Positions 1-11,776 of a stretch of DNA of 64,000 nucleotides are shown piece by piece (within the stretch, counting starts at the first letter, position 1; the number at the start of each line of letters is the position of its first letter). The DNA is from Eudorina sp. 2006-703-Eu-15. Lineage: Eukaryota > Chlorophyta > Chlorophyceae > Chlamydomonadales > Volvocaceae. A program made the position numbers and the translations under genes. The stretch lies in contig BDSI01000127.1 of the NCBI GenBank assembly GCA_003117195.1, forward strand, positions 62,001 through 126,000, read 5' to 3'. Under the pieces are notes generated by a model that made no database searches, was not told the DNA's origin, and saw only the letters and a list, made by a program, of their open reading frames with translations.

Positions 1-55
1 GCATCGCAGCAACCACACCACGACAGCAGGTCCCACATGAGCCCAGGAAGGCATC

Positions 56-3000
56 TTAGCTCTGACGACCGTACAATACCAACCGCAAGGATGCGGACTC
101 CTCCGTTACTTGGCCGATGTTACTGCAGCATGCCTGAACGATTTGGATCCCCCGGAAATGAAGGTAATCAGGAGGGGGCCCTGGGTAGAGACGCCCCACA
201 CGTGCGCATCCGTCACCCAGTCGCGACGCACCTTTGCGGTCGCCGCGCGTCTGGTCGTGGATCCGGCTGCGGCGCCCGCACCTGCCGTCCCCGCAGTCCC
301 CGCCGCCCCAGCCCCTGGCTGCTGCCCTGCCGCCGCAACCCAGGCAGGCGGCGGTCCCAGCGTGACCCACGGCTGCAGCGTCGCGGCCGCCGGCCGTGGC
401 GGCTGTAGTACAGCCCGGGCTCCATCCGCCGCGGGTCCCGCTGATGGGACGTTCCCGGATCCGGCGGCGCTGCTCCCCTGCCTTCGGTGGTGCCTACGAC
501 CGGCTGGCGGCTGCTGGTGGTGCTGCTGCTGATTCCGGGATGGCTGCTGAGCCGCTGATGGTGTCGTAGAGGGCCAGGCATCGGTGGCCCAGCCCTCGAA
601 TTCCGCCGAGCTTCTGCTTACATGACGGCTGGCGCCGCTGCCGCTACCGGCACTGAAGCGACCAGCGTGAGGTCCCGACGGCCCGGGCCTGTGGCCTGGC
701 GGGGCCGCTTCTGCTGAGGACCCAGCCACCTGCTCCCCTTTGGCGTGGCCTGCGGCAGTCGGCCCCGCCGCCGCTGCTGGCACTGGCGGCTCCGCGGCCC
801 CCGCGGTCAGATACTCGACATCGAGCAGCCTTCAGGCCCCGACACAGCGCACACACGTGGACAGCATCAGCACCGTGCGAACACAGTATGTGCCGAAGGG
901 GCGATTCGGTCACCTAGCTTTGCTCCGCAACGCGAGCCCACGCCCCACTACGACAACCCCCCCGGCCGGCCCTTACAGGCCCCACTTGCAGGGCCTCAGC
1001 CGGGACAACTGCTAAAATTGACCACGTGGGCATCCCTTCCCCGGCGTCCAAAAAAACGTACAACAGGAATTCTGCGGCTTGGCTGCCACTGCCCCGAGCT
1101 CACCTCCTGCCGTTGATCCGCACTGTGAGCACGTCCATGCAGCCGCCGCCCAGGCCACTGCTGCCCCGCATCTCCGCCACCCCGACCGTCACCACCTCGG
1201 CCGCCCCTGCGAGTTCGTCAACAGACAGGGCAGCAAGTCCATGCACTCACACTCGCGAAGGGGATTGGTCGATCAGGCGGGGCATAAGGCGGTACCTGGT
1301 CGCAGCAGAACGACGGCGCAACGTACCTAACGTGACTTCCAGCTCGGTATCGGCGGCCCTGACCTCCACCAGCGGCGCGGCGTTGCGGCCCAAGGCGCGG
1401 CGCTCCCCGCTGGCCTTGGGTTGCGGCAGCTGCGAGCCCGACGCCGACGACGGGTCTGCAGCCGCAGCGGCCGCCGGCGGTGGTGGCAACGGCCGCTGCT
1501 GCGCCTTCCATGCCGCCGCGGCGTCCGCGACGGCCTGCGCCGACGCCAGGACCGCGAGGACCACGTCCATGTCGAATGTCCCACGGGTCCTGCAACACAT
1601 ACCAGGGCCGATACCATTGATGTTACACCCCCGCACGCGCCATCTTGTCCCTCGAAACCCGAGACATGCAGAAACCCGAGAATTTGTCCGCACCGCGGCA
1701 GGTGCTCCTATCAGGCACGGGTAGCCCTGCCCGAACAGCGAAGCCCCTTTTTCTTCAGAGCGCAACCCGAACTACATCACTATCTTCTCCGTCCCCGGCC
1801 TCACCCTGCCACGTCCACTCGCAGGAGGTTCCGCCGGCCTTGAACCCCGGACGCAGCCGCGACCTTAGCGGGCGAGTCGCTGCCAACGCGCGCGTGCGTC
1901 GTTGGGTCGCCCTTGCGCAACCCAGAAGGCTGCTGTGGCGCAGGAGCAGACGCCGCGACAGTCGCACCGACCGTCGGCGCCATGGCGCGGTGGTCCGCTG
2001 CAGGCGACGGGGCTGCCCCCTCAGCAAAAAGGACCTTTGAACGGTCCATCCGCAACACCTGCTGCCGCTCAATCGGCGATGGCGCGGCTGGCGCAGGTGG
2101 TGCAGTCGGAAGCAGCACCGAGGCTGTGTTCAGTCCTGCTGCCGCTGATGCTGACGCCGCCGCCGCCGCTGATGCACCTCGAATGATCGTCACGCTGACT
2201 GCGCCGGCGAAGGCCTGCAACACCGTCTGTTCGCTGCCGGCGGCGCCGCCGCCGTCGGGCCAGGCCGCTAGGTTCACCGTCCCAATGGTCGCCTCCAGCG
2301 TCGTCGGCAGGCTGCCGGAGCCGGCCGGCTGATTGGTGTGCGTTGCGGTCCCGGACGAGACCCCCAGGGGCATATCGGCCTGGAGGGCGAGCCGAATGCC
2401 CGCTGGCGAGTCGAAGGTGATGCAGCGCACCTTAATTTTGGCAGCCAGTCGGCCGCGTCCGCCGCGATGTCGACGGGCCGAGCCAGCCTGCCCGTCGCCG
2501 GACGTGGACCTTGATACACCTGCGCCGCCCCCCTCAAGCCCGGAGACAGCCTCAGGCGAGAGGATGTCCTGCGGAAACGCGAACGTGTCCGACCTCAGCA
2601 GCGACGACGGCAGCAGGGACGTCATGCCGGCAAGCTTGGAAGCCGTGCTGCGTCTCCCTGCTTCCGCTGCCGGCGCTGCGACGGCGGCCCTTGCTGCCGC
2701 CGCTGACGCGGCCGCCGCCTTGGCGGCGGCGGCCAGCGCGGCCGCCGCTGCGGCCGCCGCCTTGGCGTGCCCCGCAAGCTGGAGCAGCGGCGTCAGCTTC
2801 CAGGGATCCAGGGCGACGTCAAGCCGGCCCAGGGCTACGGCCACGTCCGTTTCGACAGCCGCCGCGGCCTTGTCGGCGGAATGCTCCCGACCAGACACAT
2901 GTGACGGGTTCTGTGGTGCCCGCGCGGTGCCGGCTGCGGCGCCGGTGGAGGGCTGGGACAGGGCACCCGCTGTGAGGACTGCGTTCAGCGTCGTCCGTTG

Positions 3001-6000
3001 CAGCAGTACAATGTCGTACCGACTGCCCGGCTTTGGTGTCAAGACCTCCGCGGACGACGAAACAGCGCCGTCGGGCAGGGGGGTGGCTTCGGTGGACGCA
3101 GCGAGGTCGGCCTCGCTGCCGTAGCACTCTAATCCCTGTAGCGAGATCATCAGCGACGCCTTGGCGTCAGCACCCACGGGAGCCATGCCAATGCCCGCGA
3201 CTGCGGTCTCGGACGGCAAATTCGGAAAAGCGACCGCCCGTCTCTGTGAAACCGTGCCCGGCGTGGGCCCCGCCATTGTGAAACCGTGCCCGGCGTGGGC
3301 CCCTGCAGCCACGGTCCCAGCCGCCGCTGCGGCGGCGGCAGGCGTGCTCAGCGGTGCCGCCTCCGCCCTGACTGGGCTGCAGTCATCACGCGGCTCAAGC
3401 CCGGCTTTCTGCACGAGGGCTGGCCGCGTGGCATCTGACTCAGGCGACACAGCCGAGCCCGCGGCGGCCTCCCTTGATTCCTTCTCCGGGCTAGGTGCAG
3501 CCGTTGCTGGCGGCTGTACCACCGTCGCTTTCGCGGAAGCAGTATTGTTGCCTGCGGCCTCACCATTAGGGGACGGCGCACCTCCGTCTTCCTGGCCCGG
3601 CGGCCGCGCGGGGCGCTCGTCCAACAGCGGCGAACCCGCCGCACTGATTACAACAGCGTTGGGATCTGAGGCTGAAATGACGACATCCGGTTCCCTGGCG
3701 GCCGCGACGATGGCCGCAGCGGCCATCTTCTGCACTTCAGCCGCGCCGGATCCCGTCCCCGAACCCAGCTGCAGCTGCCGACGCAGATCGGACCGTGGCG
3801 AAAGCAGGGGGCCCGACGCTGCACCTGCTGTCGGCGCGCCGCCTTCCGCGGGGCCACCACCGTCGCCCGTGATGTTCCTCGCCCCGCCTGGCAACGTCGT
3901 ACTGCCTGCTGACGCGGAAAAGCCGCATCTGGCCTTTCCCGCAAAGCCGCGCAGGACCAGGCTGTAGCAGCTGGGCTGTGGCGACGATTGCGACAGTATC
4001 TGCGCCATGGCGCCGCCGTGCAGCGAATCGGGCACAGCTATGACGTCACGTGCGCTCGATGTCACCGGCGCGCTGCGCTCAAATGCAGCTCCACCTTCCC
4101 CACTTCGAGTGAGCAACACGCTGCGAGGAAGCAGCATCGGCGGCCGCACCTGCAATACAGCGGCTGGCATGTCCACATCAAAGCTGAGGCTGTATCGGGA
4201 CTTCGCCGGCCCGGTGTCGTTACCGGTGCTGGGCGGTGACTGCAGGGCCGCCGCGGCCGCCACATCTGCCCGCGCCCGCAGTCCCAGGTGCTGCAGGCCC
4301 ACGTACACGGGCGCGGGCGCAGCTGAAGGGACGGGCCCGGCGGCGGTCGCCCTCATGGCAATGGGTCCGAGCTGCACGGACACGTCCAGGAGCGTCTGGG
4401 AGGTGGATGCACGCCCGGCATCAACCCCGTCACCTCTCCCGGCCTCCAGCTGCCCTCCGGGGTGGCCACGGGCTTTGACTTCGACACTGCTGCCGCCCAG
4501 GATGAGCTGTATCGCCGCGGCAGCAGAGGCCGTCGCCGCGGCGCGACCTGAGGCGCCGCCGCCAGGGTCGTGGCCGCGCCGCGCAACGCCGACCGCTGCG
4601 GCAGCTCGAAGACCAGCGAGCCGAAGGTGCACCTGGCAGGGAGGGGTTATTTTTCCAACATTACATCCTCCGTTGCAGCAAAGAGCAAACCCTAAGCAGC
4701 ACCCGTTGCAGCAAACCCTAAGCAGCACCCGTTGCAGCAAACCCTAAGCAGCACCCGTTGCAGCAAACCCTAAGCAACCCCGTTGCAACCCGACAAGAAG
4801 GTTCGCGCAGCTCAAGCACCGTACGTGTTTTGCGACCGCAACCCTGGCGCGTCATGCTGTACCTTATCGGGTAACACGCAAGCCAGCTTGCAGAGACCCG
4901 CCGCCAAGCGCTCCACTGGATCCGGATCGAGACGCTCGCCCAGGCGCAGACCCAGATCCTGATCACCTTGTCGTCTGTCAGGTGGCTTCGCGCGATGAGC
5001 GACTGAGCTGGTTCGCGGCAGGCGCTTGCACACAGGGGGTCCCAACCGTGACGCAGCAGCGGTCAGCACTGCGGACAACGCTGCGAGTAAGGGACTATCT
5101 TCCGCGGCCACGGCGGCCGCGGCAGTAGCGGCCGGCCCAAGGATCTCAGCTACACCGCTTGGGCCGAGGCCGCTGCCGCGAAGGCTGGGCTCTGGGGCTG
5201 TACAGCAGTTGACTTGGACCTCCGTGAGGTCCGCGCCAATTGACAGTAGCGCGCCCGACTTGGATCCAGGGCTGCGCAGCAGCGGTGGGTTTACCACGGC
5301 CAACACGGCAACATGGCATCACAACACTGACAGCCAGACCTTTTACGGGCAGTCAAACGCCATCTTCGAAGCTACGGTATGCGGCTTGACGTGGAGCCGT
5401 GTCAGGCGGCGAAGCAATCATGCCGCAGTGCCAACGACAGAACACGCTACACCGCGCATGTTTGAAGACAGGCCTGCAAAGAGCAGCTGCGCACTCACCG
5501 TCTGCCCTTCCCGAAAGCCGCCGTGACCGTCAGGCCGTCGCAGCCAGCCGCCACCTTCGCCGAGCCCCCGGCCGCCATCGCTTCCATTGACGCAGCAGGT
5601 GCACCGCGACCATCCGGTGTGTTCGCCGCCGGCGCAGGACCATCCACGGCTGCTGGATCCACTGGTGCCGGCGCCTGTCGCACGACGGCCTCCAAGCCAG
5701 CAAGCCCGACGACCACTGTAACGACCGCGTCCATCTGTTTCTCCTTTCGCCGGTCGTGCGCATCCGATTGTGCCGCAGCAGTCTCACCTCCACCGTTGCG
5801 TGCGGTCCGCGGCGCCGCTGCCGGTGGCTCCCTTGCCGTCCTCGCGGCCCCGACATCAGAAGAACCTTTCCGTCCATCTGGTGGCGCCGGAGACACGTCC
5901 ATCATGACGCTGCCCTCGCCAGCCCCCGCGGGCCGACCGTCATCGGCCCTCGCGCCAGTACCCCCGCCATCATTCGCACTGCTAGCCGAGTTAGCGCGCT

Positions 6001-8101
6001 TGCATGATGCGGCTACCGTCAACGATGTGAGGCGCGCCTCCCATGTCAGCTGCGTGTTGGCGTCTTGCGCCTGCCGGAGCGCCAGCCCCAAGGACATGGG
6101 ACACAGGACAGGCACCATGGGTACGCGGGCAGGTTATGGCAGAATGTGCGACTCTGCGTACATCGGCGTATTGATTGTGTGTAGGGGCTGGGTAATACCT
6201 GATGGACCTGGTGGAACAGTTGATGAAAAAGACGTAGTCGGTGCACGACTTCAGAAATAGCGCATCTTGTAAGAACCCGATGAACCCGATCAATGTGCGT
6301 CACCACTCACTTGGCCGACCCATGGTCCAATCGAAGTGTTGGTTATGGCGTCGCTGGCACCCTGGACGCTCACGCCGTTGAGCTCGAGCCGCACCAGGGG
6401 CAGCAGCCTCAGCAAGTTCCCCGGCAGTGCCACGGCACCTGCAGCCCCGCGGCTGCCGCTGCGCCGCCCAGCTTTCCAGCCTGACTTTCCGTCGTTCCCG
6501 CCATCGCTGGAAATACGGGGGCTGGCTCCGTGTCCGCTGCTGCCGCCCTCAGACTCGGACCCCGTGGCTGCCGCGAGTGCTGAGGCGTCTCCGGTTCCGC
6601 CGTCGGCTTCCTTGCTCGGAACCGGCGGCTTTTTGCCACGGAGCTTTACCTCAAGACCCTGCGCCGAGATGCCCGAACCCAATCAAAGTCAATGTCCAAC
6701 GAATTTACAGTCATACGACAAAAACAAATGACCACCGAGGTTGCGCATCGTACGCCTCAAGCATCCGATTGAGCTTGATCGAGCTTGACACGCTTCGGCT
6801 TAAGTCAGCCCCGTTCACGCCGAGCCACAATCTAAGAACGACCAACTTGGGCAGGCTATCAGAGTGGTGCGGATGCGGGGCCTGTCCTTAGAAGGGCCCA
6901 CCCTGGTCTCACGACCGGTGCACGCCCACCTGCAGACGCAGCACTGCCAGCGGCCGGCGGCCCGGCTTCGCCCAGTCCCCTCCCAGCGCCACCGCCAGTA
7001 CCAGCCGGATCAGCTGCCATAGCGCGATGGGAAAGCTTTGACCCGCGGGCGGCAGGAGGAGCTCGGCTGATTCGAGCTGGATGCGCTGCAAGTGGCCCTG
7101 AGATTCCGAAGCGATAGCGATGGCCGAGGGGCAGCAGGGAGGAATGCGTTCGCTGGAGGAAGACAAGGTTCAGATTACTTGACCGCTACATGGTCCTCTT
7201 CAGCATATGGCGAGCACAAGCCTATGCGCGTGTGTTACGCGCAGAGTTGCAGAAGAGTGATCATGGCAGTGCTGACTGTGCTTACGACGCCATTGCACTG
7301 CGTCGAATCCTTGACACTTGGTTTTGCCCCGTGTATGGGCACTTACAAAGATACACTGTCCCATGCCCAGCCCAAACCTTCAAGCCGCCCTCCATGGAAA
7401 CACATACACCAGCAGGCATGCCAGGATTAGTGTCGTACCTTAAACAGGACAACCTTAATCCGCCTGCACGCACGCCAACCCAGTGATTCTACGCTGTACT
7501 CCTCAACCCCTACGCTGTGGGCTGCCAGCAAGAAAAGCCTGTGGGGGAATGACATACGATTTGGGTCAGTAAGACGATGCAGGGTTACAGAACGTGCAGG
7601 GGCGCAGTGAGTATCAACGCTCGCATGGAGTTCACGGAGTTCACCATGAAAGTCGTAGCATTACTAAACATGTGTTATAGAAGGCTATGCATTAGGACAG
7701 GCACAATTGCAGCTCGCAAGAGAAGTACTCCGGAGCTGTCAAGGCAACACCCCAGCCCTACCCTGTCACAGAGTTGTTTGTATAATGACAGAATTTTTCC
7801 AACTTGATAGAAAAGGCTATAGAAATCGGACATACAATGGTGTAGCGAGTGCCTGGTGGTCGACGCCAGGAGCTGCAACCCAGTTGTAACACGATGTCTT
7901 TCCCAAACGCTACGCGCGTTCTCGGGCATGAAAACAAATTGACCGAATGTACTGTCTTGGTAAGCAATCAACAACGCCTACACGACCGCGACAGGCAACG
8001 AATCTGCGATGCACTGACCTGTCCCGGAATACGTAAAGTGTCGAGGCCGCGATCAACACAATGACCAAAAGCCCCGCCAACATGACCCCTAGAAACGTCA
8101 T
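56..8101 (-). CDS. SABRE/FMP27-like bridge lipid-transfer protein (11-exon model)
   Basis: Exons on the minus strand: 8101-8019, 7463-7439, 7097-6930, 6658-6374, 6070-5499, 5271-4863, 4632-1805, 1589-1327, 1206-1104, 829-232, 133-56. Phases close to 1,803 residues. The protein opens with a membrane helix (about residues 4-24, FLGVMLAGLLVIVLIAAS), then KVVLFKGHLQRIQLESAE and LRLQGLEVKLRGKKP. That order (anchor, then short beta-strand repeats) is typical of SABRE/KIP, FMP27 and BLTP2, which form hydrophobic grooves moving lipids at ER-plasma membrane contacts. Later segments such as LLSIGADLTEVQVN and RYSLSFDVDMPAAVLQV alternate in the same way, between long Ala/Gly-rich linkers. Known SABRE proteins are about 2,600 residues, so the last exon and the stop at 56 are the weakest part; the gene may continue past the window edge. 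Family assignment is by pattern only. VPS13 or another BLTP is possible. Confidence 0.55.
3246..3309. repeat. 32-bp tandem duplication inside the SABRE-like large exon
   Basis: The segment reading GTGAAACCGTGCCCGGCGTG onward occurs at 3246 and again at 3278, a period of 32 bases. Because 32 is not a multiple of three, the two copies are read in different frames on the minus strand (one as HAGHGFT, the other as PTPGTVSQ). The reading frame stays open on both sides. Confidence 0.8.
4687..4788. repeat. 26-bp tandem repeat, four units, with telomere-like core
   Basis: Four units of 26 bases start at 4687, 4713, 4739 and 4765. Each begins AAACCCTAAGCAGC and ends CCGTTGCAGC; the fourth has lost a few bases. 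The core AAACCCTAA matches one plant-type telomere unit (TTTAGGG) read on the other strand, but the rest does not. It lies in the intron between exons 6 and 7 of the SABRE-like gene. Confidence 0.9.
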
Positions 8102-9337
8102 GTTGTCGTCAGTTTGCGACAGGCTCTTCCCGCGCTCGGGAAGCAGTCCAGCCCAATCAACGCTCACGAACGTGTTCCGCTGCGTTAAGTGCTTATGTAT
8201 TCTACATATTCGATAATTTTTGGATGTCCCGAGTAATGGGGAAAGAACGTGTCTAAAGAGCGGGAGATATTCCTAAACAAGGAATCATCCACAATTGCAT
8301 GAAATTCGATTGAGTGGTTTCGATGCAAATCACCTAGTGTCATCTTCTCCACGTTGAAGGTGGTTGCGAACCCTTGTACGACAGCGGCAGTTGGTTGCGG
8401 GGTACTGACAGTTGGCACTTTCCTCCTGCTTTTTGGACTGGAAACGGCTACATCGACTGACAATCGTCCGTTATTCTCAGAGGTACTTGATTGCTTTCAG
8501 GTTTGTCGTACTCAAGGGGTGCTTTAGAAAGGTTGAGACCTAGCTCACGTGCTCACCATTGTTGTGGACGACGCCCTGCCCGCGGAGGCTTGCGCCAAGG
8601 ATAAATAAGGACATCGCGGGGACTGTATGGGGACCTAGCAGGCTACTTACTTGCAGGTGTTTTTCGACGTGTATTAACTGAACTAGAGACCAAGCTGACT
8701 TCTCGGGCGATTATAAATTGTGTAAGCATTCAGGGGTCGTCCCCAACTGTTTTCATCCTGTCTGCCCCAATGCATCCCATTGCAGGGTCTGCAGCCAAGG
8801 GCCATGTTGCACCCTAGTATCTCGAATGCCAGGAGGCAGACCGGTTCTAGCCATGTTGCATATGCTAACCGGTACATCGCTTAGCGTCAGACGGCGTCAG
8901 CGCTCCGAAGCTCTCACTGAACAGTCCTGAGCGTCAGTCGTGTCATGGACAGGCAGCCGGGCATCAGACTCCCCACGCGTCGCCCAACGCTCGGCCAGTG
9001 GATTTATTGTGGAAATTCCTGGAAGTCGTCCTGGGCGACGAAACCCCTCTTCACGTAGCCACAGTCGAGGATGCCCCCCACCGATGCCGTGCCATAGTTC
9101 TTACCCAGCACCTCGCAACCAGCCCAAACGTTCACAAAATGATATCAATGTTGCAGACGCACATGGTCTTTGCCATGGGAAATCGTCGCGCTGAAAACGG
9201 TGCTCGCTGAACGCCTCGCGCGAACGCACGCTCAAGCTATCAGCGCGATCCCACAAGATCACAATCATGAATGCAATACCACCCGAATGTATGCCAGTCA
9301 ATACAGCCAACAACAACGAACGTTCCAAGGCTGCCGG
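8102..9337. other. Interval between SABRE-like gene and glycosyltransferase; possible stray exon(s)
   Basis: About 1.2 kb upstream of the SABRE-like start. Two minus-strand stretches look protein-like. 8185-8460 gives a frame with no ATG at its head, containing TTFNVEKMTLGDLHRNHS and ending at a stop; I do not recognise it. 9004-9087 gives a 27-residue tail containing GILDCGYVKRGFVAQDDF, following a possible GAG acceptor. It could be an alternative last exon of the glycosyltransferase, joined in phase from GAC/GTGAAC near 9351. It also slightly resembles the C-terminus of bacterial saccharopine-dehydrogenase-like proteins. Neither is secure, and no promoter motif was evident. Confidence 0.3.
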
Positions 9338-11776
9338 TCACCAGTTCACGTCCATGCTGTGCGGATCCTCGTAGTGAACGTCAGAGAACACTGCGTTGGC
9401 CTTGCATCGGATGGTAGCGCGCAGCTCGTCAATCAGCCTGGACAGCGCAGGGCGACAAGGCATTCAAGGTGGGATGTCGGTTGGTGAGTGAACCAAGGCC
9501 GGAACTAAGTACAGTAAACCCTATGCCAAAAGAGTTGCACGGACGTGGTTAGCAGGGTCCCGCTCGTACCTGACCCAATTCGAGAAGATGGACCCCACAA
9601 AGCCCCAGCACTCTAACGCCAGGTCCAGGTTTAGAAGGGAGTTGAGCATCTCCTCGTAGTAGCCAATGTCCGCCATGTACGCCAGGTTGGCCTTGTTCCT
9701 GCGCGACAACCGCGTGTTCACAGGAGATGATGCGGCGATAGAAACAGGGCTTTCGGGGTGAGGCACGCAAGTCCCGGCCACTACCCAGAGGCTTAGCTGT
9801 CCAGCATAATGTCCTGAGTTGAAAGCTGTGCGACGCCCAAAAGACCAATCTTCTCCATCGGATTGCCTGTCGGCGCGACACCTACTCCCTGCACTGCCGA
9901 ACGCCCACGCACCTGTCCGGCTTGCGAGGGACTCCGGCAGTGTAACTGGTCCGCCATTTAGTTTTGTTGACGAAGTAGGTGATTGTTTCTGGATCCTCCG
10001 TGCTCACATATAGCTGGTCCGTGAAGTACTCCGGGGCAAGAGCGCGGACTTTCGCTGCGGTCTGGTCGTACACCTGGCGACGTACCGGACATCACGGCAA
10101 TGCGGGTGACACAAGAACCGGCGGGCAAACGTACGGCGGGATGAAGCTCCCGGGTGGATAGAGTCGAGAAATACACCCATGGCTCAGGCAGATGTTCCTT
10201 GTAACAAGGCCGTGTTGTAGAGCGCCCCAGCCCAAGCAAGCTACCTGCTAGGTAGACATGCACTCGGTGCAACCCCATCCCAGCTGAATACGAGATTAGG
10301 ACCCAAGAAATAAAACCACTCTACGCTCCGATGCCAACCCGGCGTGGCAGCTGCACCGCCACGCCCCTGCGGGCTCCGCCCGCGTGCCCCGTTGTGGCTT
10401 ACCTGATCCTCGAACACGGCTGCCTCCACGCCCTTATCTCCATGTCGCACATGCACGCTGATGGCGCCGGGCGCAGGTGCGGGGCCGGCCAGAAAGCGCC
10501 TGCAATCGCACAAGTAGCCGGCCGGATAAGATCCGCACACCTCAACGGCACAACCTCAGGCTAAGCCGCAGTCGGGCGTCGTCCTTTCCAACGAAGTAGC
10601 ACGGGCCATGATATTGCTTTCGAGAGCCGCCCTTACTTGCGGCGCTCCTCCAGGTCCTTCAGGACTTCTGGCCTCGGGCGGATCATATATGTAACTGACT
10701 GCGCGCGCCACCAATAATAGTATTTCTTGGGGTCGATCGTCGTCTTGCGCAGGCGGTCCAGGAAGCGCTTGGGCGCCTCGGCACGGACTCGCACCAGTGC
10801 ATCGTGCGGCGCGATTAGCACAGTCGCGTCCGCGAAACCCTTGTTCGGATCTGTGGGATCGTCACCATAGCCGAGCGAGACGGCCTTGCTTATCTGCTCC
10901 TCGGTAGGGCGGCAGCGGGAGAAAGGCAGGAAGAAGCAGGTGTCCATGGTGTCCTTGCCCGGGCCGCAATGTGTGTCACGGGTAAGGAACGTGCCAGGTG
11001 CCTCCAGAAAGATGCGGTCCAGGTCCAGCGCCAAATGAAGGGCCACACCCGTGACTGCGGCATTTCCGGGTTGGAGGAATGTGTTTCAGCAGGGTGGCTT
11101 GACTTCAGACAGGTGGCCGTGCCGATCAGGGTGCGTACACATGTATGCCAGTTATCAAGGTGCCGATTGTCATGGTGCACATCTCAAGGGTACGTGTGCT
11201 GACGTAACACGCCATAATGCCGCCCCTATCGCTTGGAAAGTTGGGTATGATAGGCAGCCCCAAGGTGATGGTTACTCCGATCAGCGCCCCTATCACGGTG
11301 ACCTGATGCCGTACCATGTCTCACAGGGTCTCACCGTGGAAGACGGCACCAATGCCATTGGGAACCACCCGGTGGATGAGATACTTGGCTTTAGAGCAGT
11401 CCGGGGGATTCTGATGTTGGTAAATCTCACGCTGTGCCTCCAGAGTTAAAGGAAGGGTGGCGTTGCCCATCGAGTGCGAGGATGTCCAGCTGCCATCTAT
11501 AAATCTCTTCGGGCAGGGGTCCAATGGCCCCGGGCGAAGGAAAGTGTGGTACGAACCCCATGGCTCTGGCAGCGATGGAAGAGGCTTCCCTTCGGTTTGA
11601 ACCGGTCTCGGAGTGCTTGACTGAAGCTGTACTACGGAACGAGCCTGACTCTTATGCAAGACATGAATATCAGAAAGTTTTTGCTGCCTGTAGTAAATAG
11701 CGACGAGGCAAGTCGAAAGTGCCGCAACGCCCACAGCTTGCAGCAATCTAATAGGGGTGATCCAGCGTCCTCGCAT
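9338..11776 (-). CDS. Golgi-type FUT8-like (GT23) glycosyltransferase, six exons
   Basis: Exons: 11776-11335, 11054-10637, 10499-10403, 10073-9913, 9698-9570, 9437-9338; the spliced frame is 448 residues. All junctions keep phase. The N-terminus is a type II signal anchor (LLQAVGVAALSTCLVAIYY, about residues 12-30), followed by a Pro-rich stem and the pair EAQREIYQHQNPPDC and ALHLALDLDRIFL. The nucleotide-sugar region has ISVHVRHGDKG (about residue 300), the counterpart of the HVRRTDK motif of alpha-1,6-fucosyltransferase FUT8. It is followed by QLYVSTEDPETI and LDLALECWGFVGSIFSNWVR, matching the FUT8 C-terminal VGTxSS segment. It should act in the Golgi lumen on N-glycans or wall glycoproteins with a GDP-sugar donor. 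The exact acceptor and linkage cannot be read from sequence. Core alpha-1,6 fucose is not established for algae, so another fucosyl- or glycosyltransferase activity is possible. Confidence 0.8.

Noticed and set aside
2333..3967. Two long plus-strand frames (263 and 268 codons) overlapping the SABRE-like exon
   Set aside because: They are the antisense of a GC-rich coding exon, have no domain, and splice phases support only the minus-strand gene.
9101..9328. A minus-strand frame with a hydrophobic N-terminus (MERSLLLAVLTGIHSGG)
   Set aside because: It begins 10 bases past the glycosyltransferase stop, probably in its 3' UTR or an alternative intron, and has no family feature or ATG-supported context.
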